Shown: positions 8,870 through 17,808, numbered from the stretch's first letter. The stretch: DNA of 64,000 bases from Cyanobacteriota bacterium erpe_2018_sw_21hr_WHONDRS-SW48-000092_B_bin.40 (GCA_030917395.1 JAUPUU010000297.1:1-64000), one strand, 5' to 3'. Numbers and translations are program-made. The notes: generated by a model not told the origin, from the sequence alone.

Positions 8870-10138
8870 TTGAAAGCACAAAAGCCGGCAATATTTATTC
8901 CAACTTTGTACTTTGCTTCTGGCCTTCCATACACTCTAGTTGTGCTTGTCTCGGTGATTTTCTACAAAAATCTTGGTGAGTCCAATGACTTTGTTGGTGT
9001 GGTTACTAGTTCTTTCTATCTTGCTTGGGTAGCCAAATTTCTCTGGGCGCCCTTGGTTGACCTGGTAGGCAAGAAAAGAATATGGATTGTGGTGGCGCAA
9101 TTAGTTCTAGCGCTTACCTGTGTAGCTCTGGCTTTGAGCCTGGCCAGCAGTCAAATAGCTATTTTGAGTATTGTGCTGTTTTCAATTATGGCCTTGATCT
9201 CCGCTACCCAGGATGTTGCCAGCGACGGCTATTATCTTGAAGTTTTAGACAAAGAACAGCAGTCGTATTTTGTCGGTGTGCGAAATGCTTTCTATAAGAT
9301 GGCCGTTTTGTTTGGTCAAGGCGGACTGGTGATGTTGGCTGGTTGGTTAGCTCATCAATCTTCCTTTGGCGTCAAAGGCGGCTGGTCTGTGGCTTTCTTG
9401 CTCTGTGCTGCCATTTTTGCTTTGCTTAGCATCTTTCATTTCTTTAGCTTGCCACAGCAGGCGCCAAGAGAAAATCTGAAGGATCCTTCAGGTTTAACAG
9501 AAGAGAAATCAGGCATTAGTCTCGCTGAATTCTTCACGGTTTTTCGCACCTTTTTTGCCCAAAAGGCAATCATACCCATTGTTCTTTATATATTGATATT
9601 TCGACTCGGTGACGCTCTTATGTTGAAAATGGCGGCGCCATTTTTGCTTGATGCTCCCAAGGTCGGTGGCCTTGGCATTTCTACTGAGACTGTTGGGCTT
9701 ATATATGGAGGGGTTGGTGTAGGCTTCCTCTTATTGGGCGGTATCGTAGGCGGTTTTGTCGTAAGTAAGTTTGGACTTAAGCGCACGTTAATGCCCACAG
9801 CAATTTTTCAAAACACCGCGATTTTGCTCTACTACTTTATGGCTACAGCAGCGCCTAGCGTATTGCTTACTTCTGTTTGCAATGCCATCGAACAGTTTGC
9901 TTATGGATTGGGCACCGCAGCCTATACAGTGTTTTTGCTTAGAACTGTTAACCCCAAATACAAGTCTGGCCACTATGCTATTGCTACGGCCTTGATGGCG
10001 GCAGGCGTGATGGTACCTGGCATTTATAGTGGCAAGCTGCAAGGTGCCCTTGGCTATCCTCATTTCTTTTTACTCAGTTTCGTTCTGTCTATCCCTGGTA
10101 TGATCACCATTCTCTTGTTGCCGCTTGAAGATAAATAA
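8870..10138 (+). CDS. MFS transporter, AmpG-like
   Basis: The 422-residue protein has about twelve hydrophobic segments. The N-terminal region reads YFASGLPYTL and then AKFLWAPLVD, which is the hallmark of the AmpG/acetyl-CoA-transporter branch of the major facilitator superfamily. The motif VGKKRIW follows in the loop after the second helix. AmpG imports muropeptides for cell-wall recycling, but members of this branch vary in substrate, so muropeptide transport is only a suggestion. The start is TTG preceded by GAGAAGAG. An aldo/keto reductase gene begins 5 bp after the stop, so the pair is probably one operon. Confidence 0.8.
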   Translation: MKAQKPAIFIPTLYFASGLPYTLVVLVSVIFYKNLGESNDFVGVVTSSFYLAWVAKFLWAPLVDLVGKKRIWIVVAQLVLALTCVALALSLASSQIAILSIVLFSIMALISATQDVASDGYYLEVLDKEQQSYFVGVRNAFYKMAVLFGQGGLVMLAGWLAHQSSFGVKGGWSVAFLLCAAIFALLSIFHFFSLPQQAPRENLKDPSGLTEEKSGISLAEFFTVFRTFFAQKAIIPIVLYILIFRLGDALMLKMAAPFLLDAPKVGGLGISTETVGLIYGGVGVGFLLLGGIVGGFVVSKFGLKRTLMPTAIFQNTAILLYYFMATAAPSVLLTSVCNAIEQFAYGLGTAAYTVFLLRTVNPKYKSGHYAIATALMAAGVMVPGIYSGKLQGALGYPHFFLLSFVLSIPGMITILLLPLEDK

Positions 10139-10143
10139 CGAAA

Positions 10144-11118
10144 ATGCAATACCGCAGAATTGGGAAATGGGGCGTCAAAGTCAGTGAAGTGTCACTGGGC
10201 AGTTGGCTAACCCATGGTGGATCAGTTGATGAGAAGAACTCCATCAAACAGGTTCAACATGCCTTTGAACAAGGTATCAATTTCTTCGATAACGCTAACG
10301 TTTACGCCCAGGGTGCATCGGAAAGCGTTGTTGGCAAAGCTATTAAGACAATCAAGCGCGACTCTATATTTCTTGCTACCAAAGTCTTTTTCCCGATGGG
10401 AGATGGCCCAAACGATAAGGGCCTTTCACGCAAGCACGTTTACGAACAGTGCCATGCCAGTCTTAAGCGTTTAGGCAGCGACTATATTGACCTCTATCAG
10501 TGTCATCGCTTCGATCCTGAAGTGCCGATGGAAGAGTTGGTGCGCACCATGGATGATTTGACAAGGCAAGGCAAGATTCTTTACTGGGGCGTTAGCGAAT
10601 GGAGTGGCTCTCAAATTGAAGATGCTCACCGGGTTGCTAATGAACTCAATGCGGTGCCTCCAATTTCAAATCAGCCCTGCTACAACATGCTGACACGCAA
10701 TATCGAAGCATCGGTGATACCGGCCTGCGAGCGCACTGGAGTAGGGCAAGTGGTATTTTCACCGCTCGCTCAAGGCGTTCTCACTGGCAAATATCTTCCA
10801 GAGAAGCCACTGCCAGCCGATTCTCGCGCTGCCGACAGTAAGGTAAACGTCTTCATGATGGGCCGCAACCTGATGGCCAACGAGACTCTTGAAAAAGTGC
10901 AAAGACTAAGTGTGCTTGCCTCTGAGTGTGGTCTGACTATGTCGCAATTTGCCCTAGCCTGGTGCTTGCGTCACCATAACGTAGCCAGCGTAATTATCGG
11001 AGCTACCAAGGTGGCTCAAATCGATGAAAACGTTAAAGCCGCCGGGGTTAAATTGAGCCCTGAAATTCTTGAAAAAGTCGAAGTAATCCTCGGCGCAGCC
11101 GCTCCTGCCAGAGCTTAA
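10144..11118 (+). CDS. Aldo/keto reductase, Kv-beta/YghZ-like
   Basis: An NADPH-dependent carbonyl reductase of 324 residues with a TIM-barrel pattern. The catalytic tetrad is visible as Asp49 and Tyr54 (FFDNANVYAQG), Lys80 (ATKVFFP) and His121 (YQCHRFD). The C-terminal SVIIGATKVAQIDENV is the cofactor-binding segment of the family. Similarity in length and motif spacing is closest to the potassium-channel beta-subunit/YghZ group, which reduces aldehydes such as methylglyoxal. It lies 5 bp after the transporter gene. Confidence 0.88.
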   Translation: MQYRRIGKWGVKVSEVSLGSWLTHGGSVDEKNSIKQVQHAFEQGINFFDNANVYAQGASESVVGKAIKTIKRDSIFLATKVFFPMGDGPNDKGLSRKHVYEQCHASLKRLGSDYIDLYQCHRFDPEVPMEELVRTMDDLTRQGKILYWGVSEWSGSQIEDAHRVANELNAVPPISNQPCYNMLTRNIEASVIPACERTGVGQVVFSPLAQGVLTGKYLPEKPLPADSRAADSKVNVFMMGRNLMANETLEKVQRLSVLASECGLTMSQFALAWCLRHHNVASVIIGATKVAQIDENVKAAGVKLSPEILEKVEVILGAAAPARA

Positions 11119-11191
11119 GCTTCATATTCTTTAGAGGCAGGGTTAAATGTGCTGTCATTGGGCACATTGCTGATGTCACAGGTGGAGAAAT

Positions 11192-12640
11192 ATGAAAAAG
11201 TTTCCTGAGCGTACCTCGGCATTGCTACTGAGCTTTTCGCTGGCGCTGCAAGTATTGAGCCCGTTAGCCGTATTTCAACCAGCTTATGGCGCTGATGGCG
11301 AATCTAATTCGGGCTTGCCGTCTGAGGTGACTGGCGTGGAGCCAGTTAAGAGCGAGACTGCTACGTCTACATCTACACCTACATCTTCATCTGCTTCTGC
11401 TAGCGGTGAGGCTAGCAATGCGTCCACTGGTTCTAGTGCTACCACTGCTACTTCTACCTCAACTACTTCTACTTCTTCACCCGCCAACGAATCTTATGCC
11501 GACCCTGTCATTGTGCAACCTGTCATTGACCTTCCTCATGTGAAAGAAGCTGCAGCAGCGGCGGCTCGCGCACAGGCGGGCTTGACCGGCAGTGCGGCTA
11601 AGACGGCGAGCCCTGCCGTAAAGCCTATCCAGGCTCAGGCTACCACCACCAAGCTCTACGGTCGTATTGAGCAAATCACCAGTGGCAACGGTGCTAATTT
11701 CCCTATTATTCTTAAGGCGATGACGCCCCAGCTTGATAATTCATTGGTGAAGAAACCACTTAGTGGTGCCGCTAGTGAGGCAACCATGTTCTCCGGCACA
11801 ATCGCTAAGAGCTTCCCTTCCGATTATCGAGGAAATTGGGGCGGCGACTTGACAGTTTGGCGGGTTGAACAAGATCCAATCTGCTACAAAATCGATCCCG
11901 ATGAAGCTGGCAAAGTTTTGAAAATCTTCAAGTCGGGAGCCAAGGGCTCTACCAATTTTATGTTTGCTCAAGATACACGGGGAGGCATTGTCTTGGCTCC
12001 TGCCAAGGTGATGTTCTCGGTACCGGGTAAAGATGTCGGTGCCGACCAGCAAATGGCCCAAATGATGGGTGGCCAGAGCTTTGCCAATATGGGACCAATG
12101 GGGCAGATGATGCAGCAAATGGCACAGAGCATGCCAGTTCCAGTTATTTTCTCTTTTGGTGATATTCAATCTAGTCAGTATGCAAAAGGCTTGTCAGGTA
12201 ATGAGTTTGTTCAGCGCACCTTGAAAAACCAAGTGCGCCAGCTTGCTCCTAATGTGCTTGAGCAGGACATTGTGGCTGAGTGCAATGAAATTATGCGCGC
12301 CACTGGTCAACCAAGAAAACGCTATGAAGAATCAGTTTTGCGTTTTACAAAAGTGAATAGTCAACAGATGTACGTTCAGGCAGCTCAGGTTGTTTTCGGC
12401 CAAGACCGTAAGTTCCAGCAGAAAATTGTTATGTACGGATATGTGACAAAGGGGCAGGTGGCTAATACCAATCCCTACTCTGGTATGATGCAGATGATGC
12501 AACCGGGCCAAGCTGGCCAAAGCCAGTTCCCGAGCTTGCAACCTGGTCAGAATCCCTTTGGCGGAAGTCCTTTTGGCGGCGGCAATATGCCGCAGTTGCC
12601 ACCAGGGTTCAATCCGTTTCAAGGCTTGTTTGGCCAGTAG
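11192..12640 (+). CDS. Secreted protein with Ser/Thr-rich linker and Met/Gln/Gly-rich tail
   Basis: I do not recognise the 482-residue protein. A signal peptide covers about residues 1-34, with cleavage likely after AYG or AYGA. A low-complexity Ser/Thr/Ala region follows (about 45-105), with long TST and SAS runs. The middle (about 150-270) starts with TTKLYGRIEQI and looks like a folded beta-rich domain. Two Met/Gln-rich stretches follow, one near 290-320 and one at the C-terminus, the latter ending in repeats of Gly, Pro, Phe and Gln. It is probably periplasmic or surface-exposed. GGTGGAGA precedes the ATG. A small 7-bp inverted repeat (AATGTGC/GCACATT, 11146-11168) lies in the leader. Confidence 0.75.
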   Translation: MKKFPERTSALLLSFSLALQVLSPLAVFQPAYGADGESNSGLPSEVTGVEPVKSETATSTSTPTSSSASASGEASNASTGSSATTATSTSTTSTSSPANESYADPVIVQPVIDLPHVKEAAAAAARAQAGLTGSAAKTASPAVKPIQAQATTTKLYGRIEQITSGNGANFPIILKAMTPQLDNSLVKKPLSGAASEATMFSGTIAKSFPSDYRGNWGGDLTVWRVEQDPICYKIDPDEAGKVLKIFKSGAKGSTNFMFAQDTRGGIVLAPAKVMFSVPGKDVGADQQMAQMMGGQSFANMGPMGQMMQQMAQSMPVPVIFSFGDIQSSQYAKGLSGNEFVQRTLKNQVRQLAPNVLEQDIVAECNEIMRATGQPRKRYEESVLRFTKVNSQQMYVQAAQVVFGQDRKFQQKIVMYGYVTKGQVANTNPYSGMMQMMQPGQAGQSQFPSLQPGQNPFGGSPFGGGNMPQLPPGFNPFQGLFGQ

Positions 12641-12674
12641 ACATGTATTTCTCGGATGGAACGGATTAGACCAG

Positions 12675-13262
12675 ATGAACACTTCTTCTGCCAGCGACCT
12701 CGATACCCTAGCTGACTTTGTCACTAATATGATTATTCAGCACGACTATCCGGGTTTTGAACCGCGCTCTTTTCGCATTGGGCTTACTGAGCAATTGCTC
12801 AAATCTAGTGCCAGGCTTTATGCCGACGCTTTAGGCCATCCCAGTGTCTACGTTAGACTGACGGCTTTGCGTTGGTTTCAAGAGAAGCCTGGTGCTATCA
12901 AACCTTACTTGAAAGCTATTATGGGCTTGCTTACCTATTCCGATGAATGGGTGCGCATGGAAGCAACTATTACCTTAGAGCGCTATCAGCACCCGGCAGT
13001 TTCAATTGCTCTAGCTGTTTCTGAACAACTAGAAGATCAATACCCTCTGGTGCGCCGAGAAGCGGCAAAGGCTCTTGGTAAGATGCTGGCCAAAATCAAA
13101 GAAAATACCAATTCTAAGAATGCTGCCAAGAATGCTGAGCGTGATCTTGAACTGGCACCAATTGTCGAAAGCCTTAAGAATGCTTTGCGCGACGATGAAG
13201 ATGCTCAGGTCAGGCAGAAAGCTGAGAAAGCTTTGCGTAAGTCTGGTGCTTACGCTGGCTAG
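12675..13262 (+). CDS. HEAT-repeat protein
   Basis: The 195-residue protein contains about three HEAT/PBS-lyase-type helical repeats. Examples are PSVYVRLTALRWFQE, EWVRMEATITLERYQ, YPLVRREAAKALGKM and DAQVRQKAEKALRKS, each with the Val-Arg-x-x-Ala core. Such repeats serve as protein-binding scaffolds; the partner is unknown. The frame is open from 12558, but that part overlaps the preceding gene, so the ATG at 12675 is the better start. It converges on the next gene with a 4-bp overlap of stop codons. Confidence 0.75.
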   Translation: MNTSSASDLDTLADFVTNMIIQHDYPGFEPRSFRIGLTEQLLKSSARLYADALGHPSVYVRLTALRWFQEKPGAIKPYLKAIMGLLTYSDEWVRMEATITLERYQHPAVSIALAVSEQLEDQYPLVRREAAKALGKMLAKIKENTNSKNAAKNAERDLELAPIVESLKNALRDDEDAQVRQKAEKALRKSGAYAG

Positions 13263-13777
13263 GCCTTTGCCTGCTGATTTATTCTCTGCAATAGTTCTTG
13301 CGACTGTGAAACGAAATCGCACTCGTTAGTTAGTTTGGTGTACAAACCATACTCATAATATTGCTCGAGAAAATTCAAGTCATATCTCAAGATCTTAAGC
13401 AAGTCATCAACTATTACTTCAGAGGCCGCTAGAAGCTCCTCTAAGGCATTAGAGAGGTTTAGCAGCTCTGAGGCTAGGGCGACAATGGCCTGGGTCTTCT
13501 GCTCGTGCCGAGTGGTGCCATCACCATAGGCATTGGCAAGGCTCTGGTGTATTGATGCGGCGCAACTAACTAAATTGGCGGCAAGCTGATGAAAATAGGT
13601 GCGAATCATCTTCTCTTCAAGAGTGACCCTTTTTTCGGTCATGCGAGAAACTATTTCATTGATTTTGGTGGCCAGGGAAAAGCAGTGATCTAGCACTGAA
13701 AGTATGCCCTTGACACGCTCTTCTTCTTCGAGGTTATGCAGCATATTTGGTTCTTCTATTGCAACTGTTGTTACCAC
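13259..13777 (-). CDS. Hypothetical alpha-helical protein, 172 aa
   Basis: The product appears almost wholly helical, with heptad-like Leu/Ile spacing throughout and many acidic residues. There is no signal peptide, membrane span or recognised motif. Examples are EEEERVKGILSVLDHCF and ASELLNLSNALEELLAAS. A helical-bundle role such as a signalling or scaffold protein is possible but unsupported. A second in-frame ATG 11 codons later (MLHNLEEEE) could be the true start. It lies downstream of the ribbon-helix-helix gene, but a strong terminator separates them. Confidence 0.6.
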   Translation of the reverse strand: MVTTVAIEEPNMLHNLEEEERVKGILSVLDHCFSLATKINEIVSRMTEKRVTLEEKMIRTYFHQLAANLVSCAASIHQSLANAYGDGTTRHEQKTQAIVALASELLNLSNALEELLAASEVIVDDLLKILRYDLNFLEQYYEYGLYTKLTNECDFVSQSQELLQRINQQAKA

Positions 13778-13800
13778 TTAAGTGTACCTGTTGCAATAGC

Positions 13801-13835
13801 AAAAGAGACCGCCTCATGTCGAGGCGATCTCTTTT
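13801..13835. terminator. Terminator of the ribbon-helix-helix gene
   Basis: A stem of about 14 bp with one mismatch (AAAAGAGACCGCCTC against GAGGCGATCTCTTTT) closes a 5-nt loop. It is A-rich on one flank and T-rich on the other, so it could work in both directions. It sits 27 bp after the stop of the regulator gene on the minus strand and 24 bp before the next minus-strand start. Confidence 0.8.
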
Positions 13836-13861
13836 GATTGTTTGATACTGAACGGCAGTCT

Positions 13862-14092
13862 TTATGTAGACGAGGAAGGGGTAGAAGCGGCTCCAATTGT
13901 GGAGTAATTTTCAGATACTTCCATGGTGCTGACGGAAAGGTGGGCCCCACCTTGCTGCCTTCTGAAATTATCGAGGTACCGGCGAAGAGCTTCTCTTATC
14001 AGATCTGATCTGGTGCGGTGTTCGCACTGAGCGATGAAGTCGACTTGCTCTAGCATGGCAGGAGGCAGTGCAATTAGGACCTTTTTGGGCAT
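13862..14092 (-). CDS. Ribbon-helix-helix (CopG/Arc-type) DNA-binding protein
   Basis: The 76-residue protein begins with the beta strand KKVLIALPPAML, followed by two helices ending in TRSDLIREALRRYLDNF, which is the CopG/NikR-like ribbon-helix-helix pattern. Dimers of this fold bind operator DNA through the N-terminal strand. The last 25 residues are Ser/Thr-rich and probably disordered. TGAGGAAC upstream of the ATG is a good ribosome-binding site. No toxin gene is adjacent, so it is more likely a stand-alone repressor than an antitoxin. Its target is unknown; the long empty region just upstream is a natural candidate for autoregulation. Confidence 0.8.
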   Translation of the reverse strand: MPKKVLIALPPAMLEQVDFIAQCEHRTRSDLIREALRRYLDNFRRQQGGAHLSVSTMEVSENYSTIGAASTPSSST

Positions 14093-14400
14093 ATTCGGTT
14101 CCTCAGGTATGGCTGTCGGGTGACAAGGGGGTGCTTATTGGGGCGCGAAGGTACACCTCAAGCAAACTGCACTCTGGCGCAGATGTCTTGAGACGAAGTC
14201 GTTCCTACAGTTCCAAGTCCGTTTTTTTTTGTCTACGGTCTTAACAATAGGTAACTGCTTTTGGGTGGTTAGTTGGATTTATCAACCACCTTCAACATGT
14301 ATTCAATTTACACATGAAAGTCGATATCGTAAAGGTCTAAAAGGGGCATAAATACCCAATTTCATCGAAGACCACATAAAAGGATTTTCCGAAAGGCGCA

Positions 14401-14505
14401 ATGGCAAGCACGGTAACCCTCTTCAAGGATCGGCCTAGAAACGGTATAGATACTAGGATCCACAAGGACATATACACCTATTGCATTGCCAAAAAATTGT
14501 GCTAG
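14401..14505 (+). CDS. Possible 34-aa small protein or gene remnant
   Basis: The frame starts at ATG 14401 after CGAAAGGCG and ends at TAG 14503-14505. The product is basic and polar (begins MASTVTLFKDRPRNGIDT). I do not recognise it. It could be a real small protein, a truncated gene or chance. Support is limited to the ATG, a weak purine-rich upstream sequence and the unusual length of the empty region around it. Confidence 0.2.
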   Translation: MASTVTLFKDRPRNGIDTRIHKDIYTYCIAKKLC

Positions 14506-14539
14506 GCACTTTCCTGTTTTGGGCTAAAAGTGAACTAAA

Positions 14540-14650
14540 ATGACTATTTATGCGGGTTTCAAGCTTGGTCGTTTTGAGTTTATCTGGCCTGTTTTGGTAG
14601 GGCTTAGTGTCTTGCTCACTAGTGATATTTCTACTATGTCTACAATGTAA
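14540..14650 (+). CDS. Possible 36-aa small membrane protein
   Basis: The frame from ATG 14540 to TAA 14648-14650 encodes one hydrophobic stretch (FEFIWPVLVGLSVLLTS), compatible with a single membrane span. No ribosome-binding site is evident. It lies 34 bp after the possible 34-aa frame. This is weak evidence and it may be chance. Confidence 0.15.
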   Translation: MTIYAGFKLGRFEFIWPVLVGLSVLLTSDISTMSTM

Positions 14651-14928
14651 GCCAGATGGCATCTAGTTATCATTAAATGGTATCGCTACTGATACCACTG
14701 TTGTATATCTGTGTCCGGGGACCCTCACCTGTATCTTCAGTTGCATAATGAAGCAAGTGTTTAAGCCAATCTCGGCGACCATAGACTGACAGTGGGCTAC
14801 TACTTGCTGGGTTATCTACAGGTTTTGCACCGATCGCATATATTTCTGTGCTACAAAAAAGTCAAATTTTTTTTGACCACTTAATCACAATGAGCAATGT
14901 TTGCTAAAAGGCGCAGAGAGACTAGATT

Positions 14929-14957
14929 TTTACTAGCTAAATCGAGTTAGATATAAG
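14929..14957 (+). promoter_or_regulatory. Possible sigma70-type promoter of xthA
   Basis: TTTACT (14929-14934) and TATAAG (14952-14957) are separated by 17 bp. Transcription would start near 14964, giving a leader of about 64 bases before xthA. Each hexamer has four or five matches to consensus. Confidence 0.35.
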
Positions 14958-15027
14958 ACTTCCGTTCACTTTTACCTTACTTTTTGCCCTTTACCCTCAA
15001 CAAATTTAGATTCAATTAGGGAGAGCC

Positions 15028-15810
15028 ATGCTCATTGCAAGTTGGAATGTCAACTCCATAACTGTTAGGTTGCCTCATCTTTTAGATTGGCTCAAAAGTG
15101 CATCACCAGATCATCTCTGTTTGCAAGAGCTGAAAACCGTTGAAGAAAAGTTTCCTTTTGATCAGCTTTCTGAAATAGGCTATAGCGCTCATGTTGTAGG
15201 TGAGAAAACCTATAACGGTGTGGCCATACTTTCTAAGAGCACCACCGAATGCGTCAGCAAGTTTCTACCAGGCTCACCTGAGCCCTTTCAAAGCCGTTTA
15301 ATAGAAGTTTGTGTCGATGGTGTGTACATTCTCAACTTATACGTTCCCAACGGCTCAGAAGTTGGCTCAGCCAAATACGAATATAAGTTGGCCTGGTTTA
15401 AAGCCCTCATCTCTTATATAGAAGAACGCCATGTCAAAAATGGAGTGGTTTCAGACAAGTTAGTTATTTGTGGAGATTTCAATATTGCCCCGGAAGATCG
15501 TGACGTCCATGATCCGGCCGAGTGGATAGGGCAGGTTCTGGTCAGCGAGCCTGAGCGTGATTGCTTCCGTCAACTGATCAATTTAGGAATGATTGACAGC
15601 TTTCGCGAATTTGAGCAGGGTGCCGGCCATTTTTCTTGGTGGGATTACCGCATGATGGCTTTTCGCCGTAAGCGGGGCATGAGAATCGACCATATTCTCG
15701 TATCGCCTCCCTTGAAAGAGGCGCTGAAACGCTCATGGATAGACATTGAGCCGCGAAAGCTAGAAAAGCCTTCGGACCATGCACCAGTAATTGCTGAATT
15801 CGAAATATAG
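15028..15810 (+). CDS. xthA: Exodeoxyribonuclease III
   Basis: A 260-residue AP endonuclease and 3'-5' exonuclease of base-excision repair. The EEP-fold motifs are in order: SWNVNSI with Asn7, LQELK with Glu34, GDFNIAP near 151, DHILVSPPL near 230, and SDHAPV near 249-254 with the catalytic histidine. Length is normal. AGGGAGAGCC lies just before the ATG. It is transcribed alone and converges on the acyl-CoA dehydrogenase gene. Confidence 0.93.
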   Translation: MLIASWNVNSITVRLPHLLDWLKSASPDHLCLQELKTVEEKFPFDQLSEIGYSAHVVGEKTYNGVAILSKSTTECVSKFLPGSPEPFQSRLIEVCVDGVYILNLYVPNGSEVGSAKYEYKLAWFKALISYIEERHVKNGVVSDKLVICGDFNIAPEDRDVHDPAEWIGQVLVSEPERDCFRQLINLGMIDSFREFEQGAGHFSWWDYRMMAFRRKRGMRIDHILVSPPLKEALKRSWIDIEPRKLEKPSDHAPVIAEFEI

Positions 15811-15820
15811 ACGAAAAAGT

Positions 15821-17746
15821 CTAAGATTTCTCTTTGACAGGCTTATCGTATTTAAAGAGAATGTCTTGCACAGCCACTTCTGACAGCCCAGGGAATTTGC
15901 CATCAATAATTTGATCGGCTAACTTGCTGGCAGCCTTGAAATAGCTGTCTGACGGTCTTTCGCCAGTGAGCTTGCAGCGCAAATCTTGGCAGAGAATGTC
16001 AGCAGCAGCTTCAACCACTGCATTCTTCTCGTTGTGAGCCCAAAGTGCTGTTACTAGAATAATAATGGCATCTTGCGCTCTCTGCGACATTTCCGCTATG
16101 CGGCACTGTCTATCTGCCAATTTGAGCTGGTGCTTGACCATAGCCTGACTTAGTTCTAGTGGCGTATCGGAAAGAAACTCTAGAGCGAAATCTACATGGG
16201 CTTTGAGTTCTAGCGACATGCCAGGAATTTCATGGGAATCTACACCTTCAAGCTGTTTGCCCATCCACCAGAAAGCGTAAGGCACTAACTCGTTGCGCAA
16301 GGCAAATCCATGCAGAGGGTTCATTGGATTGAATTTCTTCAAGCCAGCGCGAGGAATGGCTTTGCCGATTGGCTCAAAGTAGGTGACGCCATGCTGTTTG
16401 GCTAATGACTTAAAGAAGGCCATACCGAGCATCTCGCCTTCGCCTTCGTAAATACAGGGGGCGAGGAAGTCGTGAATGTTATCGCCAAGTAAATGACCCG
16501 CTAAGAATGAGCGACCACCGTGGGTTTTCATAAATAGCTCGATGGCGCATTCCTTTTCGGCCTCAGAACCGAAAATTTTAGCGATGATACATTCTAGTTC
16601 GCCGCGATAGCCCTGATCTAAAAGCCAGGAGCCCCAGGCCACTAGAGCATCAGCTCCACAAATTAGAGCGGCTGCACGAGCGATTCTACGCTTGACCAAT
16701 TCGCGAGTCTCGATGGCATTGCCATAGGTATCGCGGAACTTAGCCCATGGCAGCATGTTGGCTAACATGATACGCATTACGCCAGAGGCGGTGGCACAAA
16801 GGGCAAGACGACCCATGTTTAAGCCGTGATAGGCCACAGTCAAACCGTCACCGGTAGTCGGCACCAGTAGATTTTCTTTGGGTACTTTGAAATCTTTGAA
16901 TTTCAGACCATTGTTAAAGGCATGCTTAAGAGCGTGCAATTTGTAGGGAATGATTTGGAACTCATCATTCTCTTCTTTAGGCAAATCAGCTATGAGAGCG
17001 GCGGGCTTGCCGTTAACTAAGCAAACCAGGCCAATTGTGCGACCAGCGATTGCGTTTGTAATGAAGAGTTTTTCTCCGTTGACTACATAGTGGTCGCCCA
17101 CTAGTTCTGCTTTGGTTTTAAGGGCAGTCAAGTCAGAACCGGCTTGCGGTTCAGTCAGGGCAAAGGCTGAAAGAGCCTCACCGCTAGCCAATTTTGGCAA
17201 GAGCCTTTGTCTTTGCTCTTCGCTGCCGAAGTAACGCACTGGGTCAACAGCGCCAATGCAACCATGTACTGAGGCTAAACCTGCTGCCGTTGGCTCAATA
17301 GAGGCAACTTGAGTGAGGAATGTCATGAACTGGCGAGCTGTACCGCCCTGCCCGCCATACTTCTGCTCAATCAACATGCCCCAGTAGCCAGCCGCCGCTA
17401 GTTCGTCTAATACTACTTTTGCAATTTTTCCTTGCTCGTCAAGCATGGTGCCATTCTTCTTGTGACGAGCTAGCAGTTCCAGCGATTTTTTCATGGCTGG
17501 CAGATTCATTGATTCGGCATTAAGTTTGGGAGTCGAGAATAATTCGACTGGTACTTTTGCTTCCCAGATAGCCCGGTGAACAGGACTATTCGACGTTTTG
17601 TATTGCTCGGCAAAGAATGAATCGACTTCGTCGTCGGTGCGATCGACAGCCCCGGTGCGTTTAGCTTCTTCCTCTGTTTTCCCTGCCAATTGCATGGCTG
17701 TTTCGGCAAAACTAGCGTCTTTTGAGTCGTCTTTAACTGATGTCAT
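15821..17746 (-). CDS. Acyl-CoA dehydrogenase family protein
   Basis: The 641-residue FAD enzyme carries the family signature FALTEPQAGSDL near residues 196-207 and the flavin-binding segment YVVNGEKLFITNA. These are features of acyl-CoA dehydrogenases that introduce the first double bond in beta-oxidation. It is longer than the usual 380-400 residues, with an N-terminal acidic extension of about 75 residues and a C-terminal helical extension. That layout resembles the very-long-chain (ACAD9/VLCAD) and FadE-like groups. Chain-length preference cannot be read from the sequence. It lies 62 bp downstream of the RNase D gene on the same strand. Confidence 0.88.
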   Translation of the reverse strand: MTSVKDDSKDASFAETAMQLAGKTEEEAKRTGAVDRTDDEVDSFFAEQYKTSNSPVHRAIWEAKVPVELFSTPKLNAESMNLPAMKKSLELLARHKKNGTMLDEQGKIAKVVLDELAAAGYWGMLIEQKYGGQGGTARQFMTFLTQVASIEPTAAGLASVHGCIGAVDPVRYFGSEEQRQRLLPKLASGEALSAFALTEPQAGSDLTALKTKAELVGDHYVVNGEKLFITNAIAGRTIGLVCLVNGKPAALIADLPKEENDEFQIIPYKLHALKHAFNNGLKFKDFKVPKENLLVPTTGDGLTVAYHGLNMGRLALCATASGVMRIMLANMLPWAKFRDTYGNAIETRELVKRRIARAAALICGADALVAWGSWLLDQGYRGELECIIAKIFGSEAEKECAIELFMKTHGGRSFLAGHLLGDNIHDFLAPCIYEGEGEMLGMAFFKSLAKQHGVTYFEPIGKAIPRAGLKKFNPMNPLHGFALRNELVPYAFWWMGKQLEGVDSHEIPGMSLELKAHVDFALEFLSDTPLELSQAMVKHQLKLADRQCRIAEMSQRAQDAIIILVTALWAHNEKNAVVEAAADILCQDLRCKLTGERPSDSYFKAASKLADQIIDGKFPGLSEVAVQDILFKYDKPVKEKS

Positions 17747-17808
17747 GGTTCAATTCCAGTAGTAAAGCAATATTATAAATCACTCAGATCTTAGCCCATC
17801 TAAGGGCC

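Larger units (their letters stand above)
14093..15027. other. 935-bp intergenic region without a convincing gene
   Basis: This divergent region separates the ribbon-helix-helix regulator from xthA. It contains a long T run near 14222-14230 and an inverted repeat GGTGGTT/AACCACC (14264-14270 and 14284-14290). It also has an AT-rich dyad GTCAAA/TTTGAC (14861-14866 and 14872-14877) and two short plus-strand reading frames listed separately. A single DnaA-box-like TTATCTACA lies near 14812. I cannot match any stretch to a known riboswitch or structural RNA by eye. Confidence 0.5.

Noticed and set aside
12558..12674. Extended N-terminus of the HEAT-repeat protein
   Set aside because: It lies inside the preceding gene in another frame and has no HEAT character. 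The ATG at 12675 fits better.
13801..13835. Operator for the ribbon-helix-helix regulator
   Set aside because: The A/T-flanked perfect stem is better explained as its terminator. An operator would be expected upstream of 14092.
14380..14470. Possible cyclic di-GMP (GEMM) riboswitch around the GAAAGGCGCAATGG segment
   Set aside because: The conserved GGCAAACC and GACGCAAAGCC blocks are not present in order, and no gene follows within 500 bp.
14453..14662. 69-residue minus-strand frame in the long intergenic gap
   Set aside because: No ribosome-binding site, no coherent composition, and Cys/His-rich random-looking sequence.
14812..14820. DnaA-box-like TTATCTACA as part of a replication origin
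   Set aside because: A single imperfect site without clusters, dnaA or dnaN nearby.
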